Of a stretch of 6,622 nt of DNA, positions 1 through 5,725 are shown piece after piece. The DNA comes from Candidatus Muproteobacteria bacterium (GTDB lineage: Bacteria > Pseudomonadota > Gammaproteobacteria > Acidiferrobacterales > Sulfurifustaceae): NCBI GenBank assembly GCA_023266455.1, contig JAHFQD010000110.1:1-6622 (forward strand), read 5' to 3'. The position numbers and the translations under genes were made by a program. Under the pieces are notes generated by a model that was not told where the DNA came from, ran no database searches, and saw only the letters and a list, made by a program, of their open reading frames with translations. Each line of letters opens with the position of its first letter. Position 1 is the stretch's first letter.

Positions 1-1680
1 ACGGAATACGGCTTTGATGCCTTCGGCAACGTCACCACCCAAATCAAAACCGAACTCAACAAAACCTACACCACACGTTACACCTACGACACGGCCGATC
101 GGGTTCAGAACATCACTTACCCGGATGGAAGAGTCGTCAGTTATTCGCGAGACAGCCTCGGCCGAATCGCTGGCATCAGCACCACCGCCAACGGTAGCCC
201 CCAAACACTCATCAGCGGTCGCACCTACCGCGCCGATGGCTTACTGCTGTCCCAGACATTCGGCAATGGCATTAACGAGACCCGCCAATACGATTTACAA
301 GGAAGACTCACCAACCAAATCATCGGCAACGCCGACAATCGAATGTATTCCTACGATCCCAATGGCAACCTGACGCAAGAACAAGGAACCAGCCAAAGCG
401 GAATTTACAGTTACGATGTCCTGGATCGGTTGGTCCAAGAAAGCTTAACGACACCGACCGCAACAACGCCGGCAATTACCAGTTTCGGTTATGACTCGAA
501 CGGCAACCGCACTGTTCAGAACCTTCCAAACGGCGCGGCCCCGGTTTACACCTACACGCCGAACAGCAACCGTCTTATTCAGCGCGGCAACCAACCCTTC
601 ACGCTAGACGCCGCCGGCAATACCACCAGCGATAAAAGCGGCACCCGAACGTTCCTGTACAACGGTGCCAACCGGCTGAGCCAAGTCACGATCAACGGAA
701 TAATCCGCGGAACGTATACCTACAACTACCAAGGTCAGCGAACTCAGAAAATTAGAACCAGCGCCACCGGCACCACCACCAATTTCGTTTACCACTACGA
801 CCTCAACGGCAACCTGATCGAAGAGACCAAACCGAATGGAACTCTCGTCCGGATTTACGTCTGGGCGGATAACCAACCGATCGCACAGATTCAAAACAGA
901 CCGGCGCAACACACCGAAGAGCTGATCTCTCTACACACCGATCACCTCAACAGTCCGAGACTGGCGACGAACCCAAACCAAACCACCGCCTGGCGCTGGG
1001 ACAGCGAATCGTTTGGCACGGGCAGACCGGATAACGATCCGGATGCGGATGAGACGCAAACGAATGTGCGACTCCGACTGCCGGGGCAGTATGCGGATGG
1101 GGAAACGGGGCTCTATTACAACTGGAATCGGTATTATGACTCGAAGACAGGGAGATATATTGCGAGTGATCCGATCGGCATTATCCCCGGTGTTGGAACG
1201 CCGTTAACCGGAGTACCACGTTATATTACTAAGTACTTACGGTCGATCTCCCTTACACAACAGCTTCAGAACGGCTTGAATCAACCATACAGTTATGCGC
1301 GAAGTAATCCTTTGAGATGGACTGATTCATCCGGATTAACTTCACTAGCAGCTTGTGCAAACCCCATTAACGCCGTTGCTTGCGCTGAAGCAGGAATTAT
1401 TGCCGGTCGCCCAGCGATGCCACTAATTAGCCCATCAATTATTTCAGCGACACCGAAACCAGGATCGAAACCGAAAAACTGTCCAACTGGCACCTTACCG
1501 ATTGACGAATATCCAGGCTTGGATAAAGACAAGAGACATGACATTAAAGATGGCGTAGACGCTGGCGCACAGGATTGGACTGGTATAGCGCCAAACGGAG
1601 ATGTAATAACAGGTGATGCAGAAGGAAACGCTCAAAACCATGGACCATACTGGGATTACCTACCTGGAGGATGGAATTAA
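1..1680 (+). CDS. RHS/YD-repeat polymorphic toxin, C-terminal part (5' end outside window)
   Basis: This is the end of a large RHS-family protein. Such proteins form a secreted or surface shell that encloses and delivers a C-terminal toxin to neighbouring cells. The frame is open from base 1, so the start lies upstream; 559 residues are visible. Residues 1 to about 290 hold YD repeats (YTYD, YSYDPNGNL, YSYDVLDRL, FGYDSNGNR, YHYDLNGNL). Next come HTDHLNSPRLATN, about 314-326, and the RHS core (LPGQYADGETGLYYNWNRYY, 360-379), ending in SDPIG (389-393). In the family the DP lies at or near the self-cleavage site that frees the toxin. An insertion of about 33 residues separates SDPIG from NQPYSYARSNP (427-437). 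From about 447 the sequence becomes a variable tip of 113 residues, and its last 60 are the likely toxin. An immunity gene follows after 4 nt. The RHS call is certain; the delivery route is not visible. Confidence 0.95.
   Translation, partial: TEYGFDAFGNVTTQIKTELNKTYTTRYTYDTADRVQNITYPDGRVVSYSRDSLGRIAGISTTANGSPQTLISGRTYRADGLLLSQTFGNGINETRQYDLQGRLTNQIIGNADNRMYSYDPNGNLTQEQGTSQSGIYSYDVLDRLVQESLTTPTATTPAITSFGYDSNGNRTVQNLPNGAAPVYTYTPNSNRLIQRGNQPFTLDAAGNTTSDKSGTRTFLYNGANRLSQVTINGIIRGTYTYNYQGQRTQKIRTSATGTTTNFVYHYDLNGNLIEETKPNGTLVRIYVWADNQPIAQIQNRPAQHTEELISLHTDHLNSPRLATNPNQTTAWRWDSESFGTGRPDNDPDADETQTNVRLRLPGQYADGETGLYYNWNRYYDSKTGRYIASDPIGIIPGVGTPLTGVPRYITKYLRSISLTQQLQNGLNQPYSYARSNPLRWTDSSGLTSLAACANPINAVACAEAGIIAGRPAMPLISPSIISATPKPGSKPKNCPTGTLPIDEYPGLDKDKRHDIKDGVDAGAQDWTGIAPNGDVITGDAEGNAQNHGPYWDYLPGGWN
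1339..1677 (+). other. Variable C-terminal toxin tip of the RHS protein, unassigned
   Basis: This part follows the RHS core and corresponds to residues 447-559. It begins with a hydrophobic, Cys-containing Ala/Ile-rich stretch (about 447-483), then a Pro/Lys linker (about 485-493, TPKPGSKPKNC), then a compact acidic module (501-559). The module contains RHDIKDG (512-518), DWTGIAPNGDVIT (525-537) and NHGPYWDYLP (546-555). H513, D514, K516, D525 and H547 are candidate catalytic or structural residues, chosen only because polar or charged residues cluster there. The module has 12 Asp/Glu and 4 Lys/Arg. The layout matches known polymorphic toxins, where the tip is swapped between strains. I recall similar tips on other RHS and contact-dependent proteins but cannot name the family or the activity (nuclease or other). 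Confidence 0.7.
1666..1670 (+). promoter_or_regulatory. Shine-Dalgarno site of the immunity gene, inside the RHS gene
   Basis: GGAGG lies in the last codons of the RHS gene, 14 nt before the ATG at 1685. It favours that ATG over the in-frame ATG at 1613, which lies deep in the toxin coding region and has no comparable site. The spacing is longer than usual, so translational coupling to the terminating RHS ribosome (stop at 1678-1680) may help initiation. Confidence 0.6.
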
Positions 1681-1684
1681 CGTT

Positions 1685-2191
1685 ATGAACCCTTTCCGAT
1701 ACGACGTCTCCTTGCGAATTAGACATCCAAACATTACACCGGAGGAGATTTGTAAAGTCTTGGGGATGACAGCTCGCCATCAGTGGACAGCTGGCGCATC
1801 AAGAAAAACACCAAAGGGTACACCTATAAAAGGTACTTACGATTCAACGTATTGCTCCTTTAGGTTAGATCACCCGACAGATATGCGATTGGCTGATTTT
1901 TTAAGTCAATGCAACAAACGATTCCGCCCCTATCAGGAATTTTTCAAAAAAATTCGTTCTACGGGAGGTTCATTGGATTACTTTGTTGGGTGGTATTCCA
2001 ATGCCAGCTCAGGAGAACTATTTAGCGCTAATTTATTAAGTGAACTTGCTGATCTTAAGATTGATCTTGGTTTAGACGTTTATGTGGAATCAAACCCATT
2101 ACGAAATCAATCCAAAAAGGTCCGCGTAGCAAAGAAAAAATCCAGAACTAGAAAAACAAAAAAGAAGCGAATGCTTACGAAAAAAATCTGA
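1685..2191 (+). CDS. Probable cognate immunity protein, DUF4279-like, with a basic tail
   Basis: The 168-residue product probably neutralises the RHS toxin tip in the cytoplasm of the producing cell. It has no signal peptide or membrane segment. Residues 1-136 resemble the DUF4279 family: FRYDVSLRIRHPNITPEEICKVLG at 4-27, W34 with a following G, and the later GGSLDYFVGWYSN...SGELFSANLLSELADL (94-124) and LGLDVYV (128-134). DUF4279 proteins are, from my recall, found as immunity genes beside polymorphic toxins. The gene starts 4 nt after the RHS stop. I chose ATG 1685 because of GGAGG at 1666-1670. Residues 137-168 form a tail with 16 Lys/Arg in 32, encoded by A-runs, that I would not expect in this family. 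GC is about 38 % over 1921-2040 by hand count, well below the flanking genes, which suggests transfer. Position makes the immunity role likely; the family assignment is moderately sure. Confidence 0.8.
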   Translation: MNPFRYDVSLRIRHPNITPEEICKVLGMTARHQWTAGASRKTPKGTPIKGTYDSTYCSFRLDHPTDMRLADFLSQCNKRFRPYQEFFKKIRSTGGSLDYFVGWYSNASSGELFSANLLSELADLKIDLGLDVYVESNPLRNQSKKVRVAKKKSRTRKTKKKRMLTKKI

Positions 2192-2203
2192 TAATAACTT
2201 GTG

Positions 2204-2222
2204 AGCCAACATGAAGTTGGCT
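2204..2222. terminator. Hairpin between convergent genes, possible bidirectional terminator
   Basis: AGCCAAC (2204-2210) and GTTGGCT (2216-2222) form a perfect 7-bp stem with a 5-nt loop. It sits in the 62-nt gap between the convergent immunity and aldo-keto reductase genes, where a shared terminator would be expected. There is no clear T-run on either side, so intrinsic termination is only a weak inference. Confidence 0.35.
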
Positions 2223-2253
2223 AGCAAACGTAAGAAGGAAATATGTCCCATCC

Positions 2254-3117
2254 TCAACATGCAATGTTCTCGATAACTTCAACCTCCGCCTCGCTCAACT
2301 CAATTTCATAAACAGCAAGATCTTCTTTCATATGCATCTTGTTCGTCGTTCCCGTTATCGGAATCATGCCGACTTGTAAGGCGAATCGAAATACCACTCG
2401 CGCTACGGTGCAGTTCAGTCGCTTGGCGATCTGGTGAACTTCGGGTTGATTCAATTCTGTCGCGTTCGCGGTGAGGAGCGAGAAGCCCTGATAGAGAATG
2501 TCGTTTGAATCGCACAACTCTCGAATCTCGGCATCCCATTTTGTACTCGCGTAACAGCGGTTTTGTACAAACACCGGTTTCACTTCCGCTTTGTCGAGCA
2601 GTCGTTGTAACTGCTTCAATCCGATGTTGGAAACGCCGATCAGCTTCGTGGCACCGGATTTCTGCAGGTCTTCCATGGCTCGCCACACTTCCCAATCCGC
2701 TTCCGTCAGGCCAGCGCGTGACGCCGGGCCGTGAAGAATGTACGAGTCCAGGTACGTCGAATGGAGATGCTCCAAAGAACTGGTGAAGGACTGCATTACT
2801 TGCGTGGTGTAGTCCGCATTGGGATCGTAAGGGAGTCGATGATCCTGACCTGCCGCATAGGTGAATTTTGTCTGCAAGAAAAGCGCGTCGCGTTTTAACT
2901 GTCCTGTGGCTAACGCTTGCTGAAGACCTTGGCCAACGCCGACTTCGTGATAGTGGCGTCGTTGGTTCGCCGTATCGATTCCGAGAAATCCCGACTCGAG
3001 GGCTAATTTGGTTAAGGCTTCGGTTCGTTCTTCTTTCCACGCGGTTCCGTAGAGGAACGTCGGGATAGTGATTCCTCGATGTTGAATCAATGCGGATTTT
3101 CGATGTGTATCGGACAC
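2254..3117 (-). CDS. Aldo-keto reductase family protein
   Basis: This is a 287-residue cytoplasmic oxidoreductase of the aldo-keto reductase superfamily, which reduces aldehydes or ketones with NAD(P)H on a TIM barrel. The catalytic tetrad is recognisable: D48 in GIDTA, Y56 in HYHEVGVG, K84 in LQTK and H129 in YILHG. Substrate and cofactor-side motifs follow: GVSN (161-164), QNRCY (185-189) and the C-terminal IPITGTTNKMHMKEDL (252-267), which matches the family's nucleotide-phosphate binding region. Length is normal for the family. The start is GTG at 3117, supported by GAAGAGG 6 nt upstream; no ATG lies near the N-terminus. NQRRHY between D48 and Y56 is a common variation. It is the last gene of the minus-strand run, 68 nt after the DUF4287 gene. 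The substrate cannot be told from the sequence. Confidence 0.93.
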   Translation of the reverse strand: MSDTHRKSALIQHRGITIPTFLYGTAWKEERTEALTKLALESGFLGIDTANQRRHYHEVGVGQGLQQALATGQLKRDALFLQTKFTYAAGQDHRLPYDPNADYTTQVMQSFTSSLEHLHSTYLDSYILHGPASRAGLTEADWEVWRAMEDLQKSGATKLIGVSNIGLKQLQRLLDKAEVKPVFVQNRCYASTKWDAEIRELCDSNDILYQGFSLLTANATELNQPEVHQIAKRLNCTVARVVFRFALQVGMIPITGTTNKMHMKEDLAVYEIELSEAEVEVIENIAC

Positions 3118-3123
3118 GCTATG

Positions 3124-3130
3124 CCTCTTC
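3124..3130 (-). promoter_or_regulatory. Shine-Dalgarno site supporting a GTG start
   Basis: The minus strand reads GAAGAGG here, 6 nt before GTG at 3117-3115. It decides the start of the aldo-keto reductase, which has no suitable ATG. Confidence 0.65.
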
Positions 3131-3185
3131 GCGGTTTACGCCGTTCCTTTTTCGCGCCATGGTTACATGACACACGTGCCTTGTA

Positions 3186-3416
3186 TTATTTCGCCTTTTT
3201 TTTCGGCGACTCAACCCAGCCTTTGCTTTTGAACACCGCCCAAATCGCCATTGAGTGACCGTGGCCCAAATCGAATTCTTTCTTTAACCACGCGACAAGC
3301 GCGGTCGCTTTCATGTCCAGCTTATAAACTCCCGCCTTTGTCGCCAGCGCTTTGAATTGCTCGGGTGTCTTGCCGGTTTTGGCGCGTATGTTGTCCAGGT
3401 AGGCTTGAAAAGACAT
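3186..3416 (-). CDS. DUF4287 domain protein
   Basis: This small soluble protein has 76 residues. The first 50 or so (SFQAYLDNIRAKTGKTPEQF, then KALVAWLKKEFDLGHGHSMAIW-like segments) match the DUF4287 family, whose members share the pattern Y..NI..KTGK....F......G....K....V.WLK..F.LGHGHA.A. The tail is Lys-rich (SPKKKAK). The biochemical role of the family is unknown to me; members are often single-domain proteins or fused to DUF5655-type domains. ATG at 3416 has AAGGAG at 3426-3431 with 9-nt spacing. The gene follows the membrane-anchored hypothetical gene by 44 nt and precedes the aldo-keto reductase by 68 nt, so co-transcription is plausible. Confidence 0.88.
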   Translation of the reverse strand: MSFQAYLDNIRAKTGKTPEQFKALATKAGVYKLDMKATALVAWLKKEFDLGHGHSMAIWAVFKSKGWVESPKKKAK

Positions 3417-3460
3417 GGGTGATATCTCCTTGCAGGTGACTAACAGATTCGGATCACCCG

Positions 3461-3895
3461 TTACTTGTTACGAGGCACGCCGTACTCGGCGGTAACTTGA
3501 TCGATGGTCGGATTCGCCTTCCCCCGGCCATTAATCATTACGATGGGAATCTCGCCTCTTAAAATAACGGCCGTGCGATTAAGCGCATCGAACCGTTCCA
3601 GCCTCACGTCTTGAACGGAATAATGGTTCGTCTTCAGATTCGGAATGCCCATCTCCGTTAAACGCTTCGCGAGCGCTTCCGCGCGCTGCCCCGCTTCTCG
3701 CGGACAATTCAGCGGCGCGAGGATAACGACGGTATTAGCCGGCGCACCATCGGGCATTTCCACGGGAACAAATCCGTTGTGATTTGCCGAAGCGAGGACC
3801 TTACGTTCGAAGCTGGCGCGCTCGTGGCTTTTCCACCACTGATATCCGCCGCCGACCAGTGCCAGGATCAAGAGTAATTGGGCGAGTCTCGTCAT
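3461..3895 (-). CDS. Membrane-anchored hypothetical protein, possibly thioredoxin-fold-like
   Basis: The product has 144 residues. One hydrophobic segment at about 5-17 (AQLLLILALVGGG) follows MTR and is either a membrane anchor or an uncleaved signal; the rest would lie in the periplasm. The globular part has a predicted beta strand TVVILAPLNCP (55-65) with the single cysteine C64, then helix EAGQRAEALAKRLTEMGIP (67-85), and near the end IPIVMINGRGKANPTIDQV (116-134). A strand ending in a Cys, a following helix and a later cis-Pro-like IPIV segment recall glutaredoxin/thioredoxin folds, but there is no CXXC pair, so this is only an inference. The frame stays open up to an ATG at 3952 inside the palindromic repeat; I chose ATG 3895 because the signal-like segment follows it directly. 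The ribosome site is weak. Confidence 0.75.
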   Translation of the reverse strand: MTRLAQLLLILALVGGGYQWWKSHERASFERKVLASANHNGFVPVEMPDGAPANTVVILAPLNCPREAGQRAEALAKRLTEMGIPNLKTNHYSVQDVRLERFDALNRTAVILRGEIPIVMINGRGKANPTIDQVTAEYGVPRNK

Positions 3896-3931
3896 AAGTC
3901 TCGTGTGTCCGTGATCAGGGTATTTAGAAAA

Positions 3932-3998
3932 CGTAGGGTGGGCGCAGCCCACGATCGCCGTCTATTGTAGATAACGCGTGGGCTGCGCCCACCCTACG
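3932..3998. repeat. Perfect 22-bp inverted repeat (REP/MITE-like), possible terminator
   Basis: Arms 3932-3953 and 3977-3998 are exact reverse complements, separated by 23 nt. Each arm itself contains the smaller palindrome GTGGGC-TGC-GCCCAC flanked by CCCTACG, so it can fold alone or as one long stem. It lies between two minus-strand genes. On that strand the outer arm is followed by TTTTCTAAATA, so it could end transcription from the secreted-protein gene. Another copy of the arm is at 5519-5538. Repeats of this kind are widespread intergenic elements in proteobacteria. Translated on either strand, the arm gives the spurious start MGCAHPT. Confidence 0.9.
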
Positions 3999-4043
3999 CA
4001 AACGCCGATCGTTCCTCTCCACGCTTGGTTACGTTCACGACAA

Positions 4044-4532
4044 CTACAACTTCGGTGCAACGAAACCTTTGTAACGATACTCGACCTTCAGATTGCTACC
4101 GACCTGTCTATAAGGCAACCCATCGGATTTGCCGATATACAATTTCATATCGCCAGGCGGCGCATTTTTCAATTCAGTCCGACTGCTGATAACTGTCACC
4201 GGTATGCCGTTCACTGTGTCGTTGCCGACCACCTTGCAATTGGTCATTTTCCATTCACCGTTACGAATTTGCGCGATGAGTTTACGTTCTGTGTCATCGA
4301 TATTGGCGGGAAGCTTCGACCACTTTTCGCCAGCCCGGCGATAAAATTGTCCGTTGGCTTTGACTACCTCCATCCGCATTTTGTCGCCGAGCTCGGTAAT
4401 GCTCTGCCAAGTAGGCTGGTTGATGCGCGTCTCCGCCGCCTTCAACACCTTTTCGCAAGTGGGGTCGAGCGCGAACGCCGATGACGTCGCGAGAAAAAAA
4501 ACCAGTGGCAAATTCAAAGGATGAAAACGCAT
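4044..4532 (-). CDS. Secreted (periplasmic) hypothetical protein with two cysteines
   Basis: The product has 162 residues. Residues 1-21 form a Sec signal peptide with a hydrophobic core (PLVFFLATSSAFA) and a likely cut after AFA, giving a mature protein that begins LDPTC. Two cysteines remain, C26 and C99 (MTNCKVVG), and could form a disulfide. The mature part is rich in strands and short repeats of the type seen in LolA/LppX-like lipoprotein-carrier folds (DKMRMEVVKANGQFYRR, GNDTVNGIPVTVISSRTE, KLYIGKSDGLPYRQVG), but I only infer this fold from the pattern of measured-strand segments and the DGLPYR motif. No lipobox is present. ATG 4532 has AAGGAG at 4541-4546 with 8-nt spacing. It follows the TfoX-like gene by 61 nt and is followed by the inverted repeat. 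Confidence 0.85.
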   Translation of the reverse strand: MRFHPLNLPLVFFLATSSAFALDPTCEKVLKAAETRINQPTWQSITELGDKMRMEVVKANGQFYRRAGEKWSKLPANIDDTERKLIAQIRNGEWKMTNCKVVGNDTVNGIPVTVISSRTELKNAPPGDMKLYIGKSDGLPYRQVGSNLKVEYRYKGFVAPKL

Positions 4533-4593
4533 CGCGATGTCTCCTTGCGTTAACTAGTCGGGGCAGACCACGACCTCATGGGTTTCGTTCACC

Positions 4594-4932
4594 TTAGGCT
4601 TTTTTCGTTGAGGCAATTACCTTGTTGTAGCTCAACGCCAGATCAACCCAGTATTTCAATGCATTTTTCGTTTTCACGGACTCCGCATCGACGTATACAT
4701 AACCTCGATACTTTCGGCCTCGCATAACGACAGTCCGACAGCCTTTCCGTTTCAGCGCGGCGTCGTGGAGCGCCGGGTCGATGCGACACATAATTCGCGT
4801 CGTCCGCGCGCTGAGACACATCTTGCCGCGCACCATGAACGCCATGCTCCCGAACATTTTCTTCTCTGTGACGTTGCGAACGCGCGCCAATGCCGCCCTG
4901 ACTCGGTTCAACAGATCATCGTCGCGCGCCAT
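4594..4932 (-). CDS. TfoX N-terminal domain family protein
   Basis: This 112-residue protein is a stand-alone TfoX_N domain. Visible family features are KKMFGSMAFMVRGKMCLSA (24-42), a CRIDP segment (49-53), the GYVYVDAESVKTKNALKYW stretch (77-95) and the WVDLALSYN end (95-103). The related full-length TfoX/Sxy proteins of gammaproteobacteria regulate competence genes and have a second, C-terminal domain. That domain is absent here, so a competence role should not be assumed. The start ATG 4932 lies 19 nt after the stop of the SnoaL-like gene, with only a weak GAGA-type ribosome site, which suggests translation linked to the upstream gene. The Lys-rich end is IASTKKA. Confidence 0.88.
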   Translation of the reverse strand: MARDDDLLNRVRAALARVRNVTEKKMFGSMAFMVRGKMCLSARTTRIMCRIDPALHDAALKRKGCRTVVMRGRKYRGYVYVDAESVKTKNALKYWVDLALSYNKVIASTKKA

Positions 4933-4951
4933 TTGAATGGTTGGCTTCTCG

Positions 4952-5305
4952 TTACTTGGGGAACGGTGCGCTATCGAAATAGATATCGAACGACTTTATC
5001 TTTCCATCTCGGACTTCGAACACTTCGGCCACATGGGTCTCGAAGGCCGGGCCGCCCGGTGGCTGAAGTTCGTATCGAGTCAAAACACAAGCCTTCTCGC
5101 CATCCACCACCATGCTTTTGATATCGAGCGTCTTGATCATGGAATAGAAACGCTTTGTCGCCTCAAGGTATGCGGTTCTACCCGCGACACGTTTGATCGG
5201 GCTGGTGAAACGCGTGAACGACAGCTCCTCCGATAGAAACGCCTCCCATCCTTGCTTCTCTTTGAGACTGTTGAAGTAACTTTGAATCGTGTCTTTGGTC
5301 GTCAT
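4952..5305 (-). CDS. SnoaL-like / NTF2-like protein
   Basis: The product has 117 residues, a typical length for a single NTF2-like alpha+beta barrel domain such as SnoaL-like or ketosteroid-isomerase-like proteins. It opens with a helix (TIQSYFNSLKEKQGWEAFL, 6-24), has the middle GRTAYLEATKRFY (42-54) and ends with the characteristic strand run HVAEVFEVRDGKIKSFDIYFD (91-111). These small barrels bind hydrophobic ligands or catalyse isomerisation and hydrolysis, but the ligand cannot be told here. ATG 5305 is preceded by GAGAG at 5313-5317 with 7-nt spacing. It is the first gene of the minus-strand run and lies upstream of the TfoX-like gene with a 19-nt gap, so the two are probably co-transcribed. 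Confidence 0.85.
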   Translation of the reverse strand: MTTKDTIQSYFNSLKEKQGWEAFLSEELSFTRFTSPIKRVAGRTAYLEATKRFYSMIKTLDIKSMVVDGEKACVLTRYELQPPGGPAFETHVAEVFEVRDGKIKSFDIYFDSAPFPK

Positions 5306-5381
5306 GCTGTCGCTCTCATTAATTTCACGGTTACAAACTGGGAATCGATACTCGCCCCCTAACGAACCACGCGTTATTTAT

Positions 5382-5396
5382 ATAACAGATTGTTAT
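5382..5396 (-). promoter_or_regulatory. AT-rich palindrome upstream of the SnoaL-like gene
   Basis: ATAACA-GAT-TGTTAT is a perfect 6-bp inverted repeat with a 3-nt spacer, about 77 nt before the ATG at 5305. On the minus strand it runs into TATAAATAA, which could act as a -10 element, so the palindrome would be placed as an operator. No good -35 hexamer is visible. This is weak support. Confidence 0.25.
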
Positions 5397-5409
5397 TGTG
5401 ATCTTCGCT

Positions 5410-5419
5410 CACCCTACGC
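5410..5419 (+). repeat. Short remnant of the palindromic repeat arm
   Basis: CACCCTACGC matches the outer end of the repeat arm at 3990-3999. It lacks the GTGGGCTGC half, so it is either a degenerate copy or a chance match. Confidence 0.3.
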
Positions 5420-5518
5420 TGCGGCGCGCCGTATTCTTTGCGTGTCCGCCTCAAAGCGATTGTTAGCGAGCATTTTATATTGACCTAACACGTAGCGAAT
5501 CTACAAGCGAAACGTATG

Positions 5519-5538
5519 CGTGGGCTGCGCCCACCCTA
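5519..5538 (+). repeat. Copy of the palindromic repeat arm
   Basis: Twenty bases match the arm at 3977-3996 exactly, including the palindrome GTGGGCTGCGCCCAC, then diverge (GG in place of CG). Flanking TGCGT (5517-5521) and ACGCA (5543-5547) form an outer inverted repeat. No second full arm is next to it, so this copy is a single unit. Confidence 0.85.
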
Positions 5539-5725
5539 GGCTTACGCAGTTTCGTCCCGATTTTTTACGTTGCAAGACTCGTGAGTTATTCAGAATCGCT
5601 GGCGCAACGAGATTAGCCAGGAAAACGATCGTGCTGGTTAGTTAGGAGGCATCGCGAAGGAAAGTTGCGGCAGTTCAAAACTGAAATTTTATCGCAGCCT
5701 CTCTCGCGCTCCGCCAAGAATGCAA

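Larger units (their letters stand above)
5306..5725. other. Non-coding stretch with repeats and possible control sites
   Basis: These 420 nt lie between the SnoaL-like gene and the end of the response regulator gene. I see no convincing gene; short open frames lack ribosome sites and family features. It holds a copy of the palindromic repeat arm (5519-5538), a shorter remnant (5410-5419) and an AT-rich segment with a small palindrome (5371-5396). A weak stem, CAGTT-CAA-AACTG at 5671-5683, has no T-run placed to end the response regulator transcript. The minus-strand run probably starts in this region. Confidence 0.7.

Noticed and set aside
14..373. Plus-strand open frame of 119 residues near the window start
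   Set aside because: It overlaps the RHS gene in another frame and is a low-complexity Thr/Pro/Ser product of the RHS codon pattern.
1613..1684. Upstream in-frame ATG that would lengthen the immunity protein by 24 residues
   Set aside because: It lies inside the toxin coding region, has no good ribosome site, and the extra residues do not resemble the family, whose similarity begins just after the ATG at 1685.
2306..3040. Minus-strand open frame of 244 residues
   Set aside because: It is another frame of the aldo-keto reductase gene, rich in Arg and Ser, with no family features; the reductase has its full catalytic tetrad.
3119..3160. Minus-strand 13-residue open frame (MARKRNGVNREEA) ending just before the GTG start
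   Set aside because: A leader peptide is possible, but there is no ribosome site before its ATG, and no attenuator-like structure follows.
3896..3952. Longer start for the membrane-anchored hypothetical protein, beginning MGCAHPT
   Set aside because: The first residues are a translation of the palindromic repeat; the signal-like segment begins right after the ATG at 3895.
3951..4012. Inexact outer inverted repeat (ACGATCGCCGT with ACGCCGATCGT, one mismatch)
   Set aside because: It overlaps the end of the 22-bp arm and is short; CGATCG is self-complementary, so the match is easily chance.
3978..4484. Plus-strand open frame of 168 residues
   Set aside because: It starts inside the repeat (again MGCAHPT) and runs antisense through the secreted-protein gene, which has a signal peptide and a good ribosome site.
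5289..5483. Plus-strand open frame of 64 residues in the non-coding stretch
   Set aside because: It overlaps the SnoaL-like start and the repeat remnant, has no ribosome site, and shows no family pattern.
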